From assembly GCA_964502465.1 (NCBI GenBank), contig CAZCWX010000703.1, positions 1 through 5,357 on the forward strand: a stretch of 5,357 bases of DNA, read 5' to 3'. Below, piece after piece: positions 1 to 5,349 of the stretch. The stretch's first letter is position 1. Each line of letters begins with the position of its first letter. The notes beneath the pieces were generated by a model. That model was not told where the DNA came from. It ran no database searches and was given only the letters and a program-made list of their open reading frames with translations. Source of the stretch: CAZCWX01 sp964502465. Lineage in GTDB: Bacteria; Desulfobacterota; Binatia; Bin18. Made by a program: the position numbers and the translations under genes.

Positions 1-35
1 GCTCGGACTTGGTCCAGCACTTCATCAAAGGTCAT
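1..35 (-). CDS. 5' end of a minus-strand gene (first 11 codons), probably a regulatory cyclase/ATPase-type protein
   Basis: An ATG at 35-33 on the minus strand opens a frame reading MTFDEVLDQVR, which leaves the window without a stop. Only 11 residues are visible, so no domain can be identified. From memory, this opening resembles the N-terminus of large proteins in uncultured bacteria annotated as adenylate/guanylate cyclase-domain or AAA ATPase proteins, often starting MTFDEVLDQVxALLQ and followed by a small helical domain. That match is recognition, not proof. A purine-rich AGAGGGAA stretch lies upstream (44-51 on the plus strand), rather far for a ribosome binding site. An out-of-frame ATG at 60-58 was not chosen. 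The gene diverges from the plus-strand genes, so the 36-721 spacer holds the upstream regions of both. Confidence 0.42.
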   Translation of the reverse strand, partial: MTFDEVLDQVR

Positions 36-86
36 GGCGCGTCTTCCCTCTGCCTGCCATCCTGTTCGCTATCATTCTTTCGGACA

Positions 87-102
87 GACAGTTATCTCTG
101 TC
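87..102. promoter_or_regulatory. Short dyad between palindrome array and leftmost gene
   Basis: GACAG (87-91) and CTGTC (98-102) form a perfect 5-bp inverted repeat around a 6-nt AT-rich centre, about 52 bp upstream of the minus-strand start at 35. A candidate operator or small hairpin for that gene. A 5-bp dyad can arise by chance, and no convincing -35/-10 pair was found beside it. Confidence 0.2.
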
Positions 103-131
103 ATCTAACTACTGATAGGCTGCCTCTCCCT

Positions 132-260
132 GTTCCTATTAGCATGAACATGTTGCCATCAATAGCAGCGAGTTGCTAAATCTCACAACCCCGGAATTCC
201 TACAGGTAGCAACCGAGCGGTTCCTAAATCTAGCAACACCGGGTTCCTGTATATAGCAAC
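132..260. repeat. Array of six 18-bp imperfect palindromes
   Basis: Six 18-bp units start at 132, 152, 172, 196, 220 and 243, a spacing of 20, 20, 24, 24 and 23. The best-conserved units are GTTCCTAAATCTAGCAAC (220-237) and GTTCCTGTATATAGCAAC (243-260). Others are ATTCCTACAGGTAGCAAC (196-213), GTTGCTAAATCTCACAAC (172-189), GTTGCCATCAATAGCAGC (152-169) and GTTCCTATTAGCATGAAC (132-149). Each is close to its own reverse complement: GTTSCTA on the left, TAGSAAC on the right. Spacers are only 2-6 nt. The array lies 97-225 bp upstream of the minus-strand start at 35, and about 490 bp before the plus-strand operon. It could be a clustered operator, an iteron-like protein-binding array, or a decaying minisatellite. 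It is too short-spaced for CRISPR. Confidence 0.7.
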
Positions 261-441
261 ATGCCTGCTCTTTGATCCCCAGACGACGCTCGCTGCCGTG
301 CTCCGAGGAGAGGGAGGCGTCCAAGGCCATTCTTCCACTGCGGTCACCTCTCTCTCTTCTGGTTCCCGTAGCCAGTCTCTCCATCGGTGCACGAGCTTCC
401 TATACTACCGCGGTTCTCACGCGGATGTGCCCCTGTTCCCT
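261..441. other. Non-coding spacer, no confident gene
   Basis: I see no supportable gene here. Overlapping short frames exist on both strands, but none has a ribosome binding site or a clear family match. A small perfect inverted repeat, CCGCG (408-412) and CGCGG (420-424) around a 7-nt loop, precedes the REP-like hairpins. The minus-strand frames opening at 392 and 384 run into the palindrome array and look like chance open frames. A decayed transposase tail is conceivable but cannot be shown. Confidence 0.5.
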
Positions 442-494
442 GGTGGCGCGGCCATCTTGGCCGCGTTGCCGACCATGCAGGCAAGATGCCTGCA
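442..494. repeat. REP/BIME-like pair of inverted hairpins
   Basis: Hairpin 1 (442-470) has a 13-bp stem, including three G-T pairs, closed by a TCT loop; its inner 8 bp, CGCGGCCA/TGGCCGCG, are perfect. Hairpin 2 (476-494) is TGCAGGCA-AGA-TGCCTGCA, a perfect 8-bp stem. The loop of the second is the reverse complement of the first, so both share a CATCTTG core in opposite orientations, the layout of a bacterial interspersed mosaic element made of two REP units. Such elements occur in many copies and are mobilised or maintained by RAYT (IS200-like tyrosine) transposases encoded elsewhere. No intact transposase is present here. There is no T-run, so a terminator role is unlikely. Confidence 0.62.
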
Positions 495-715
495 CCACAA
501 CTCGGACTCATTCAATCGAGAACTGCTCTCGGGCGGAACAGGAGAGACTTTCAGTCCTCTCCCCATGTGGCAACCCATGTGGTATGTCCACAGCAGATAC
601 GGTGCGATACCTTGAGACCACTGAGGTCCCGTTTTCCTCTGGAGCCATGCAAGCGACCATGTACTATAAGACCTCTTGAGCCTTCACCGGGAAACGTGGT
701 AGAGCAATTTTACTT
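495..715. other. Spacer upstream of the plus-strand operon
   Basis: No gene is supported here. The stretch contains a 9-bp direct repeat CCCATGTGG (562-570 and 574-582), overlapping a weak hairpin TGTGG-TATGT-CCACA (578-592). A promoter for the downstream genes must lie here or just below. Candidates such as TATAAG (665-670) or TTGAGC (676-681) lack a properly spaced partner box, so no promoter is called. Confidence 0.4.
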
Positions 716-731
716 GAATGATTGTTCATTC
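716..731. promoter_or_regulatory. 6-bp dyad just upstream of the hydrolase-fold gene
   Basis: GAATGA-TTGT-TCATTC is a perfect 6-bp inverted repeat with a 4-nt centre, ending 20 nt before the GTG start at 752 and 9 nt before its ribosome binding site. It could be an operator for a dimeric regulator or a small 5' leader hairpin. A possible TTG start at 722 falls inside it, which argues for starting translation at 752. Confidence 0.3.
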
Positions 732-751
732 TATCTTCGAGAGAGGGAATC

Positions 752-1540
752 GTGACACAACCGTGGACTGAAAGTTTTGTCGAAGTGGCCGGAGGGAAAG
801 TCCACCTCCTCACAGGAGGGCAGGGCGCACCACTCCTCATTTTACACCGCGATATCGGGAATCTTGGCTGGTTGCCGTTTTACCAGCAACTTGCGCAGCG
901 GTTCACCGTCTATGTCCCCTCACACCCGGGGTTCGATAAATCGGAACGACCAGACTGGATGCGGAACGTGCGTGATCTGGCGGTCGTCTACGAGTGGCTG
1001 CTCAAAGATCTGCACCTCAAGGAACTGTACGTGGTCGGTCTCGGATTTGGTGGATGGGTCGCTGCCGAGATGGCCACCATGAACCATTCCCAGTGTAAAC
1101 GGTTGGTTTTGGTTGGTGCGATGGGTATCCAGCCCACCCGAGGAGAGATCCTTGACCAGTTCCTCATGTACACGACGGATTATATCAAGGCTGGGTTCTT
1201 TGATCCGAGCAAGATGGAGCAGTTGTATGGCAGCGAACCGGAGATCGACCAATTGGTGACGTGGGAGATCAACCGCGAGATGACCACCCGCATCGCCTGG
1301 AAGCCGTATATGTTCAACCAGGCTTTGCCAATCCTGCTGCGCGGTGTGGAGACGCCAACGCTGATCGTGTGGGGGAAGGAGGACAAGATCGTACCGGTCA
1401 ACTGTGGCGAGCGGTATATGCAAGCGCTACCACACGCACAGTTTGTCGTGCTGAATCAATGTGGTCATTTTGCTGAAGTGGAAAAACCGGACGAGTTAGC
1501 GAGGCTGATCAACGAGTTCATCTCAGAACCCAAAAAGTAA
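752..1540 (+). CDS. Alpha/beta-hydrolase-fold protein lacking the nucleophile serine
   Basis: A 262-residue cytosolic protein with a full alpha/beta-hydrolase fold. The GTG start at 752 has AGAGAGGG (740-747) 4 nt upstream; an in-frame TTG at 722 would add ten residues but lacks a comparable site. Landmarks are strand beta3 with LLILHRDIG (28-36), the PSHPGFDKSERP segment (56-67), the nucleophile-elbow region VVGLGFGGW (94-102), a cap (about 125-195), LIVWGKEDKIVP with acid Asp211, and the terminal CGHFAEVEKP with His239. The canonical GxSxG elbow reads GLGFG, so Gly98 (GGA, 1043-1045) replaces the catalytic serine, and the usual HG of the oxyanion loop is HR (32-33). Ordinary ester hydrolysis by a serine nucleophile is therefore unlikely; a lyase, decarboxylase or binding role is possible. 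It is first in a plus-strand set with the LLM monooxygenase 74 nt downstream, suggesting it handles that enzyme's substrate or product. Fold certain, reaction unknown. Confidence 0.88.
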   Translation: MTQPWTESFVEVAGGKVHLLTGGQGAPLLILHRDIGNLGWLPFYQQLAQRFTVYVPSHPGFDKSERPDWMRNVRDLAVVYEWLLKDLHLKELYVVGLGFGGWVAAEMATMNHSQCKRLVLVGAMGIQPTRGEILDQFLMYTTDYIKAGFFDPSKMEQLYGSEPEIDQLVTWEINREMTTRIAWKPYMFNQALPILLRGVETPTLIVWGKEDKIVPVNCGERYMQALPHAQFVVLNQCGHFAEVEKPDELARLINEFISEPKK

Positions 1541-1544
1541 AGAG

Positions 1545-1600
1545 TCAAACGTCAAACGTCAGGAGTGGTGCTCTCATTATTGAGTATGCTCGACGTTTGA
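1545..1600 (+). repeat. Inverted repeat in the hydrolase-monooxygenase spacer
   Basis: TCAAACG occurs twice in tandem (1545-1551, 1552-1558). The resulting TCAAACGTC (1552-1560) is perfectly complementary to GACGTTTGA (1592-1600), with a small inner hairpin CTCA-TTAT-TGAG (1573-1584). The right arm ends 4 nt before the ribosome binding site of the monooxygenase gene. In mRNA this could form a branched stem affecting initiation or processing between the two genes. It lacks a T-run and does not look like an intrinsic terminator. Confidence 0.45.
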
Positions 1601-1614
1601 GAGCGGAGGTCCTC

Positions 1615-2850
1615 ATGCATCTGATGTATTTCACCGAGCAACCCATGGCGGCGTATCCACAAGAAGAGGGGGAGAAATTCGGGTACACTGCGCTCCTCTT
1701 TCCCAATAAGTTTTTTGATCCGGTTGCTGGCAGTCGGCTCTATCATGAGCGACTGGAAGAATATCTCTACGCCGAAGAGATGGGCGTCGATGGCATCATG
1801 CTGAATGAGCATCACAACGCGCCCTTCTGTATGCAGGCAAAGGTCAATATCTTCGCCTCGATTCTGGCCGCTATGACCAAACGGGTAAAGATCGTGCTGC
1901 TCGGCAATCCCTTGCCGATTGCCGACAATCCCGTGCGATTAGCCGAAGAACTGGCAATGATTGATCTGATCTCTAAAGGACGCTTAGTCTCTGGCTTCGT
2001 GCGTGGGGGGGGAGTCGAGTCGCTGGCCACCAACGTCAACCCGGCCTACAACCGCGAACGGTTTGCGGAGGCGCACGACCTGATCATTAAGGCGTGGACC
2101 CAGCCGGGGCCGTTCCGTTGGGAGGGAAACCATTATCACCTCCGGGTGGTTAACCCGTGGGTACTACCATTGCAACAACCGCATCCACGCGTGTGGATCC
2201 CGGGTGTCGTCAGCCGAGAGACAATCGTCTGGGCGGCCGAACACCGCTATCCCTACATTATCCTGAATGCGCCGCTCGACGAATGTCAGAAGATCTGGCA
2301 GTTGTACGACGGCACGGCTGAGCGAGCCGGCTACCAGGCGGGACCTGAACAGCGTGGCTATCTTATTCGCTGTCATGTGGCCGAGACCGAGGAGAAGGCA
2401 GTCGAGAACGCGCGCCAGTTTATGTGGATGCAAGGGGAATTCACCGGTCTCACCCATCCCTTATGGGCGTCTCCTGCCGGCTATCTCGGTGAGTGGGCCC
2501 GCCGACCGCTCGCGGAATTCCGGGTGGGCCGCCGCAAGCAAAGTATGCCGCCCTTTGAGAAGCAGCTTGCTGCCATGTCCCTTATTGCTGGCACCCCCAA
2601 GCAAGTGATTGAGAAACTCCGTATCATCCTAGAAGAGACGCGACCGTCGATCCTGGCGCTGTGGGGCAACGACGGCAACGTCAGCCATGAAGACTCCATG
2701 ACTTGCATTCGCTTGCTTGGCCAGGAGGTCATGCCAGCGCTCCGAGAGATTGGCAAAGGGTTGGACCTCAAAAGTCCTTTCGAGACGAACACGCCGGTGA
2801 GTCTTGCCTGTACGCCGCAGAGTGAGCTGACGGCAACGGCCGCATTGTGA
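1615..2850 (+). CDS. LLM-class (luciferase-like) flavin-dependent monooxygenase
   Basis: A 411-residue member of the bacterial luciferase-like family (TIM-barrel oxidoreductases using reduced FMN or F420). The ATG at 1615 has GGAGG at 1605-1609, 5 nt upstream; the frame is open to a TTG at 1597, but the site and the typical opening MHLMYFTEQPM favour 1615. Diagnostic segments are EEMGVDGIMLNEHHNAPF (about 54-71, with the NEHH active-site loop), GNPLPIADNPVRLAEELAMIDLISKGR (98-123, the AE-D-S-GR signature), FVRGGG (128-133), PRVWIPG (191-197), and a C-terminal region with IAGTPKQVIEKL. The length is at the long end for the family, matching members that act on bulky organic substrates. It would hydroxylate, cleave or oxidatively desaturate a small molecule using O2 and reduced flavin supplied by a reductase not encoded here. 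It follows the hydrolase-fold gene and precedes the NTF2-like gene, probably co-transcribed. FMN versus F420 cannot be decided. Confidence 0.93.
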   Translation: MHLMYFTEQPMAAYPQEEGEKFGYTALLFPNKFFDPVAGSRLYHERLEEYLYAEEMGVDGIMLNEHHNAPFCMQAKVNIFASILAAMTKRVKIVLLGNPLPIADNPVRLAEELAMIDLISKGRLVSGFVRGGGVESLATNVNPAYNRERFAEAHDLIIKAWTQPGPFRWEGNHYHLRVVNPWVLPLQQPHPRVWIPGVVSRETIVWAAEHRYPYIILNAPLDECQKIWQLYDGTAERAGYQAGPEQRGYLIRCHVAETEEKAVENARQFMWMQGEFTGLTHPLWASPAGYLGEWARRPLAEFRVGRRKQSMPPFEKQLAAMSLIAGTPKQVIEKLRIILEETRPSILALWGNDGNVSHEDSMTCIRLLGQEVMPALREIGKGLDLKSPFETNTPVSLACTPQSELTATAAL

Positions 2851-2926
2851 GTGTTGTCTTTTGTCCCTTTTCTGCTTGCCAGAGAAGGAATTTGCTGGCC
2901 TCGTTCCAACAACGACCCTAAAAAAT

Positions 2927-2938
2927 AAGGAGGGTTCT
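2927..2938 (+). promoter_or_regulatory. Strong ribosome binding site deciding the SnoaL-like start
   Basis: AAGGAGGG at 2927-2934, followed by TTCT, sits directly before the ATG at 2939. The frame is open upstream to 2861, but this near-perfect Shine-Dalgarno match fixes the start at 2939. Confidence 0.85.
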
Positions 2939-3337
2939 ATGGGTGCCACTGAAAACAAAAAACTCGTGCAAGACGTCTTTGCTGCCTGGGGTCGCGGAGA
3001 CGGGAATGCCTTCTTTAACATCCTGGCCGAGGACGTGCGCTGGACCGTCATCGGCACGTGCCCGGTTTCACGCACGTATCCCAGCAGACAAGCGTTCCTG
3101 GAAGGAGCGGCCAAGCCTCTCTCGGCGAAGCTCGCTGGGCCTATCCAACCGACGGTCCTCAACGTGCTTGCCGAAGGAGACAACGTTGTGATCCAGTGGG
3201 AAGGCCGCTCGACGACACAGGCTGGGAAGCCCTACAACAACAGCTATTGCTGGGTCATGCGGATGGAGAACGGCAAAGTGAAAGAAGGGACCGCCTACAT
3301 CGATACCGAACTCGTCTCGGAGTTGTGGCGGTCGTAG
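2939..3337 (+). CDS. SnoaL/NTF2-like (ketosteroid-isomerase-fold) small protein
   Basis: A 132-residue protein with the cone-shaped NTF2-like fold pattern: N-terminal helix KLVQDVFAAWGRGDGNAFFNILAEDVRW (8-35), a hydrophobic pocket strand WTVIGTCPVSRTY (35-47), a central helix (49-64), and three long strands including VLAEGDNVVIQWEGR (76-90), NNSYCWVMRMENGKVKEGTAYIDTELV (100-126). Length and final YIDTEL motif fit the family well. Members act as polyketide cyclases, ketosteroid isomerases, epoxide hydrolases, dehydratases or non-catalytic ligand carriers; the residues visible do not choose between these. It lies 88 nt after the monooxygenase stop and immediately before a terminator, so it is likely the last gene of the plus-strand set, perhaps processing the oxygenated product. 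No signal peptide; cytosolic. Confidence 0.88.
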   Translation: MGATENKKLVQDVFAAWGRGDGNAFFNILAEDVRWTVIGTCPVSRTYPSRQAFLEGAAKPLSAKLAGPIQPTVLNVLAEGDNVVIQWEGRSTTQAGKPYNNSYCWVMRMENGKVKEGTAYIDTELVSELWRS

Positions 3338-3372
3338 CTTCGTGCCTTCGTGTCGACTGGCTCTCAGATTCC

Positions 3373-3408
3373 CCCTCCCCTGGTGGGCTCACCAGGGGAG
3401 GGTTTTCT
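3373..3408 (+). terminator. Rho-independent terminator closing the plus-strand operon
   Basis: CCCTCCCCTGGTG (3373-3385) pairs perfectly over 13 bp with CACCAGGGGAGGG (3390-3402) around a GGCT loop, followed by TTTTCT. It begins 35 nt after the NTF2-like stop. On the minus strand the same stem is followed by GGAATC rather than a T-run, so it would be a weaker barrier to transcripts from the convergent SDR gene. Confidence 0.92.
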
Positions 3409-3440
3409 GTCAGGCCGCTGAAAGGATAAGGCGAGGGGTG

Positions 3441-4253
3441 TTATGAGTCTGCAAATGCCCGGTCAATACGCTCGAAGCGGCGACGAATAAAAGCCCGCGC
3501 TTCCTCGTGCGTATGAATATAGAGTTCCCCCGCCTTGACCGCACGAAGAACTTTTTCCGCCGCAAGGTCCGGCGAGAGAGTCCGACCCCGTAAATTTTGC
3601 TGCTCTGCAGACGTGCGTGGTCTCGATGCTGCAGGTCCCCCTAGTTCGGTTGGGCGGTTGCGCTCGGACTTTTCAATGTTGGTCTCGAGGATCATGGGAC
3701 AGAGCACTGAGACGCCAATCCCATGCGGACGCAAGTCCCGAGCGAGACACTCAGAAAGTGCGACGACCCCATATTTGGCGACGCAGTACACGCCGAGACC
3801 TTCATTCGGCACGAGACCGGCGAATGATGCGGTGTTCACAATGTGTCCACCTTGTCCTTGTTTGATGATGCGGGGAACAAACGCTTCCACGCCATGAATA
3901 ACCCCCCACAGGTCTACACGCAGCACCCATTCCCAATCTTCGTGCTTCATGTCTTGGATCGGACCAAAAATCGCCACCCCTGCGTTGTTGAATACCAGGT
4001 GTGCGGCACCAAAATGTGCGAACGTTTGGTCTGCTAAGGCCTGCACCTGCGTGAGATCCCCGACATCCGTCTGTACGCCAAGCGCCTCAGCCCCAAGTCC
4101 CTGGATCTCTGTCACTGCTACATCAAGGGGATTTTTTTCGATGTCTGCCAACACCAGGCGCATGCCCTCACGTGCCAGCCGTCGCGCAGTTGCCAGGCCG
4201 ATACCGCTTGCCCCACCGGTGATCACTGCGACTCGTCCTGAGAGTTCTTGCAT
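3441..4253 (-). CDS. Classical short-chain dehydrogenase/reductase (SDR), probably NAD-dependent
   Basis: A 270-residue Rossmann-fold oxidoreductase. The ATG at 4253 has AAGGAGG (4259-4265 on the plus strand) 5 nt upstream. Motifs are the cofactor loop TGGASGIG (12-19), Asp37 in VLADIE at the end of beta2 (acidic, favouring NAD(H) over NADP(H)), NNAG (89-92), Ser143 in NTASFAG, and YCVAK with Tyr156 and Lys160. The position usually occupied by the tetrad Asn is Asp114 in RVDLWG, a substitution seen in some SDR subgroups. Residues about 170-230 form the variable substrate loop. The length is normal. It oxidises an alcohol or reduces a ketone of unknown identity. It lies 97 nt downstream of the cyclase-family gene on the same strand, so is likely co-transcribed with it, and converges on the plus-strand operon. 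Confidence 0.93.
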   Translation of the reverse strand: MQELSGRVAVITGGASGIGLATARRLAREGMRLVLADIEKNPLDVAVTEIQGLGAEALGVQTDVGDLTQVQALADQTFAHFGAAHLVFNNAGVAIFGPIQDMKHEDWEWVLRVDLWGVIHGVEAFVPRIIKQGQGGHIVNTASFAGLVPNEGLGVYCVAKYGVVALSECLARDLRPHGIGVSVLCPMILETNIEKSERNRPTELGGPAASRPRTSAEQQNLRGRTLSPDLAAEKVLRAVKAGELYIHTHEEARAFIRRRFERIDRAFADS

Positions 4254-4351
4254 ACTCGCCTCCTTCGCGTGTCAGTGTGAATCGTTGGAGTATGGACAGA
4301 CCGGAATATCGCGCGCATGTCAAGGACAACCGTATTCGCAGAAGCGTTTCT
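4254..4351 (-). other. Spacer between cyclase-family and SDR genes
   Basis: Apart from the SDR ribosome binding site at 4259-4265, I see no strong hairpin or T-run. Nothing in these 98 nt suggests that transcription stops between the two genes. Confidence 0.5.
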
Positions 4352-5311
4352 TTACTTGATGGCATACGCGTTCGGTGGAGACCCAACGCCGCCGGGGAGG
4401 TATAAGGGAGCGGAGACTACCATGCATTCATAGACGCCATTGTGCGCACAGTCCTGGGCGAGTTCATCAAGGTCCCATACTTCGCCGATCGGCATCCCTT
4501 GGAGGGCGATCAATCTGCGGTGTTGGAACCCAACCTGTGTGTCTACTGGCAACGCCTCAAGGGCGACGTTGTCTGCAGCCATCGCGGCGATCTGCTGATC
4601 CCACACCCAGGCTGCGGTGTCCTGGCTGGCGTCGAGACCGGGACACGCCAGGCCGCCCGCTCCGGGATGTAAGGTGCCACGGAGTGCTTCACGGCCGGCT
4701 GCATCGAGGCTTTTGTACCATGTCAGCCAGCCAGTCCGCAGCAGCACGATATCTCCAGGTGCAAACTGCACGTTTTCTGCCAGCGCAACCTGTTCCAGAA
4801 ACGCACCGTCCATAGCAAATTTCTCGGTCATCTCTAACGGGGTGCCTTGTCGTTCCATATAGCCTGCCGCGTCCAGCAATACTCCCCGACCAATGATGCC
4901 ATGGCGCGCCCAGTGCTCAATGCCCAGTTCCCCTTTTCCATCCACCTCCTGATCCTGACGGCCACCGTAATAGCCAAACTCACGAAAGCGAATATGGCGC
5001 AGGCTATCCCACTGACTCGATCCTTGCATGGCAAAATTGTCTACATAATCATCGCGACCGCTACGAGTGACTTCTATGTGATGCCGATAGCCAGTGCGAA
5101 ATCCACCGTACAGCGTAATAGGGAAATTCAGAGGCAGGCTTAAGTTGAAGACTTGTCCTGAGCGAATTAACGTAGCGGCGTGTTTCACCCGTTCAGGGGT
5201 GAGGAGATTGACTGTACCAAGTTGGTCGTCCTGGCCAAAGACCTGCCAGGCGTGACGTTCACTCGTATTGTCGACGAGCGGTAACTGAGAAAACTTAGGC
5301 AGAGTCGACAT
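4352..5311 (-). CDS. Cyclase-family (kynurenine formamidase-like) metal-dependent hydrolase with variant metal motif
   Basis: A 319-residue member of the cyclase family (PF04199: kynurenine formamidase, isatin hydrolase, polyketide cyclase). The ATG at 5311 has AGGAGGG (5317-5323) 5 nt upstream. Family landmarks are GQDDQLGTVNLLTPERV (26-42), VFNLSLPL (54-61), the motif region MQGSSQWDSLRH (95-106), GIEHWARHGIIGRGVLLD (family hallmark in the middle), PGDIVLLRTGW, and the C-terminus HRRLIALQGMPIGEVWDLDELAQDCA through VSAPLYLPGGVGSPPNAYAI. The usual metal motif HxGTHxDxxxH here reads with Gln96 and Gln100 in place of two histidines, keeping Asp102 and His106. I recall GSTQWD-type variants in a long subfamily of this family, so this may be a subfamily trait rather than a loss. 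The likely role is hydrolysis of a cyclic or acyl amide or lactone-type substrate. It heads a two-gene minus-strand unit with the SDR. Confidence 0.9.
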   Translation of the reverse strand: MSTLPKFSQLPLVDNTSERHAWQVFGQDDQLGTVNLLTPERVKHAATLIRSGQVFNLSLPLNFPITLYGGFRTGYRHHIEVTRSGRDDYVDNFAMQGSSQWDSLRHIRFREFGYYGGRQDQEVDGKGELGIEHWARHGIIGRGVLLDAAGYMERQGTPLEMTEKFAMDGAFLEQVALAENVQFAPGDIVLLRTGWLTWYKSLDAAGREALRGTLHPGAGGLACPGLDASQDTAAWVWDQQIAAMAADNVALEALPVDTQVGFQHRRLIALQGMPIGEVWDLDELAQDCAHNGVYECMVVSAPLYLPGGVGSPPNAYAIK

Positions 5312-5335
5312 AAAAACCCTCCTGAAGAAAACGAG

Positions 5336-5349
5336 CCGCTTATATGCGG
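5336..5349 (-). promoter_or_regulatory. Dyad overlapping a possible -10 box upstream of the cyclase-family gene
   Basis: CCGCTTATATGCGG is an inverted repeat with one mismatched pair (CCGCnTATAnGCGG), 25 bp upstream of the ATG. Read on the minus strand it contains TATAAG (5344-5339), a reasonable -10 box about 28 nt before the start codon. The matching -35 region would lie beyond the window edge. It could be an operator overlapping the promoter. Confidence 0.35.

Noticed and set aside
132..260. Repeat array as a CRISPR
   Set aside because: Repeats are only 18 bp and degenerate, with 2-6 nt spacers, and there are no cas genes in the window.
139..392. Two overlapping minus-strand frames (81 and 69 residues) crossing the palindrome array
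   Set aside because: No ribosome binding site, and no recognisable domain. The Arg/Asn-rich repeating segment of the longer one is simply the translated palindrome array. A faint similarity to a RAYT transposase tail was considered because of the nearby REP-like hairpins, but it needs frame changes and is not convincing.
665..704. Possible promoter boxes (TATAAG, TTGAGC) upstream of the plus-strand operon
   Set aside because: Neither has a partner element at 16-18 bp spacing with a reasonable match, so a promoter call would be guesswork.
722..751. TTG start at 722 for the hydrolase-fold gene
   Set aside because: It lies within a 6-bp dyad and lacks a ribosome binding site; the GTG at 752 has AGAGAGGG 4 nt upstream and gives a normal N-terminus.
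272..755. Three overlapping plus-strand frames of 105-135 residues
   Set aside because: They overlap one another in different frames, read through the REP-like hairpins, are rich in Arg/Ser/Pro/Cys as expected from GC-rich non-coding DNA, and show no family motif or good ribosome binding site.
2481..3183. Long minus-strand frames antisense to the monooxygenase and NTF2-like genes
   Set aside because: They are shadows of strongly family-matching plus-strand genes, with no motif of their own and compositions typical of antisense translation.
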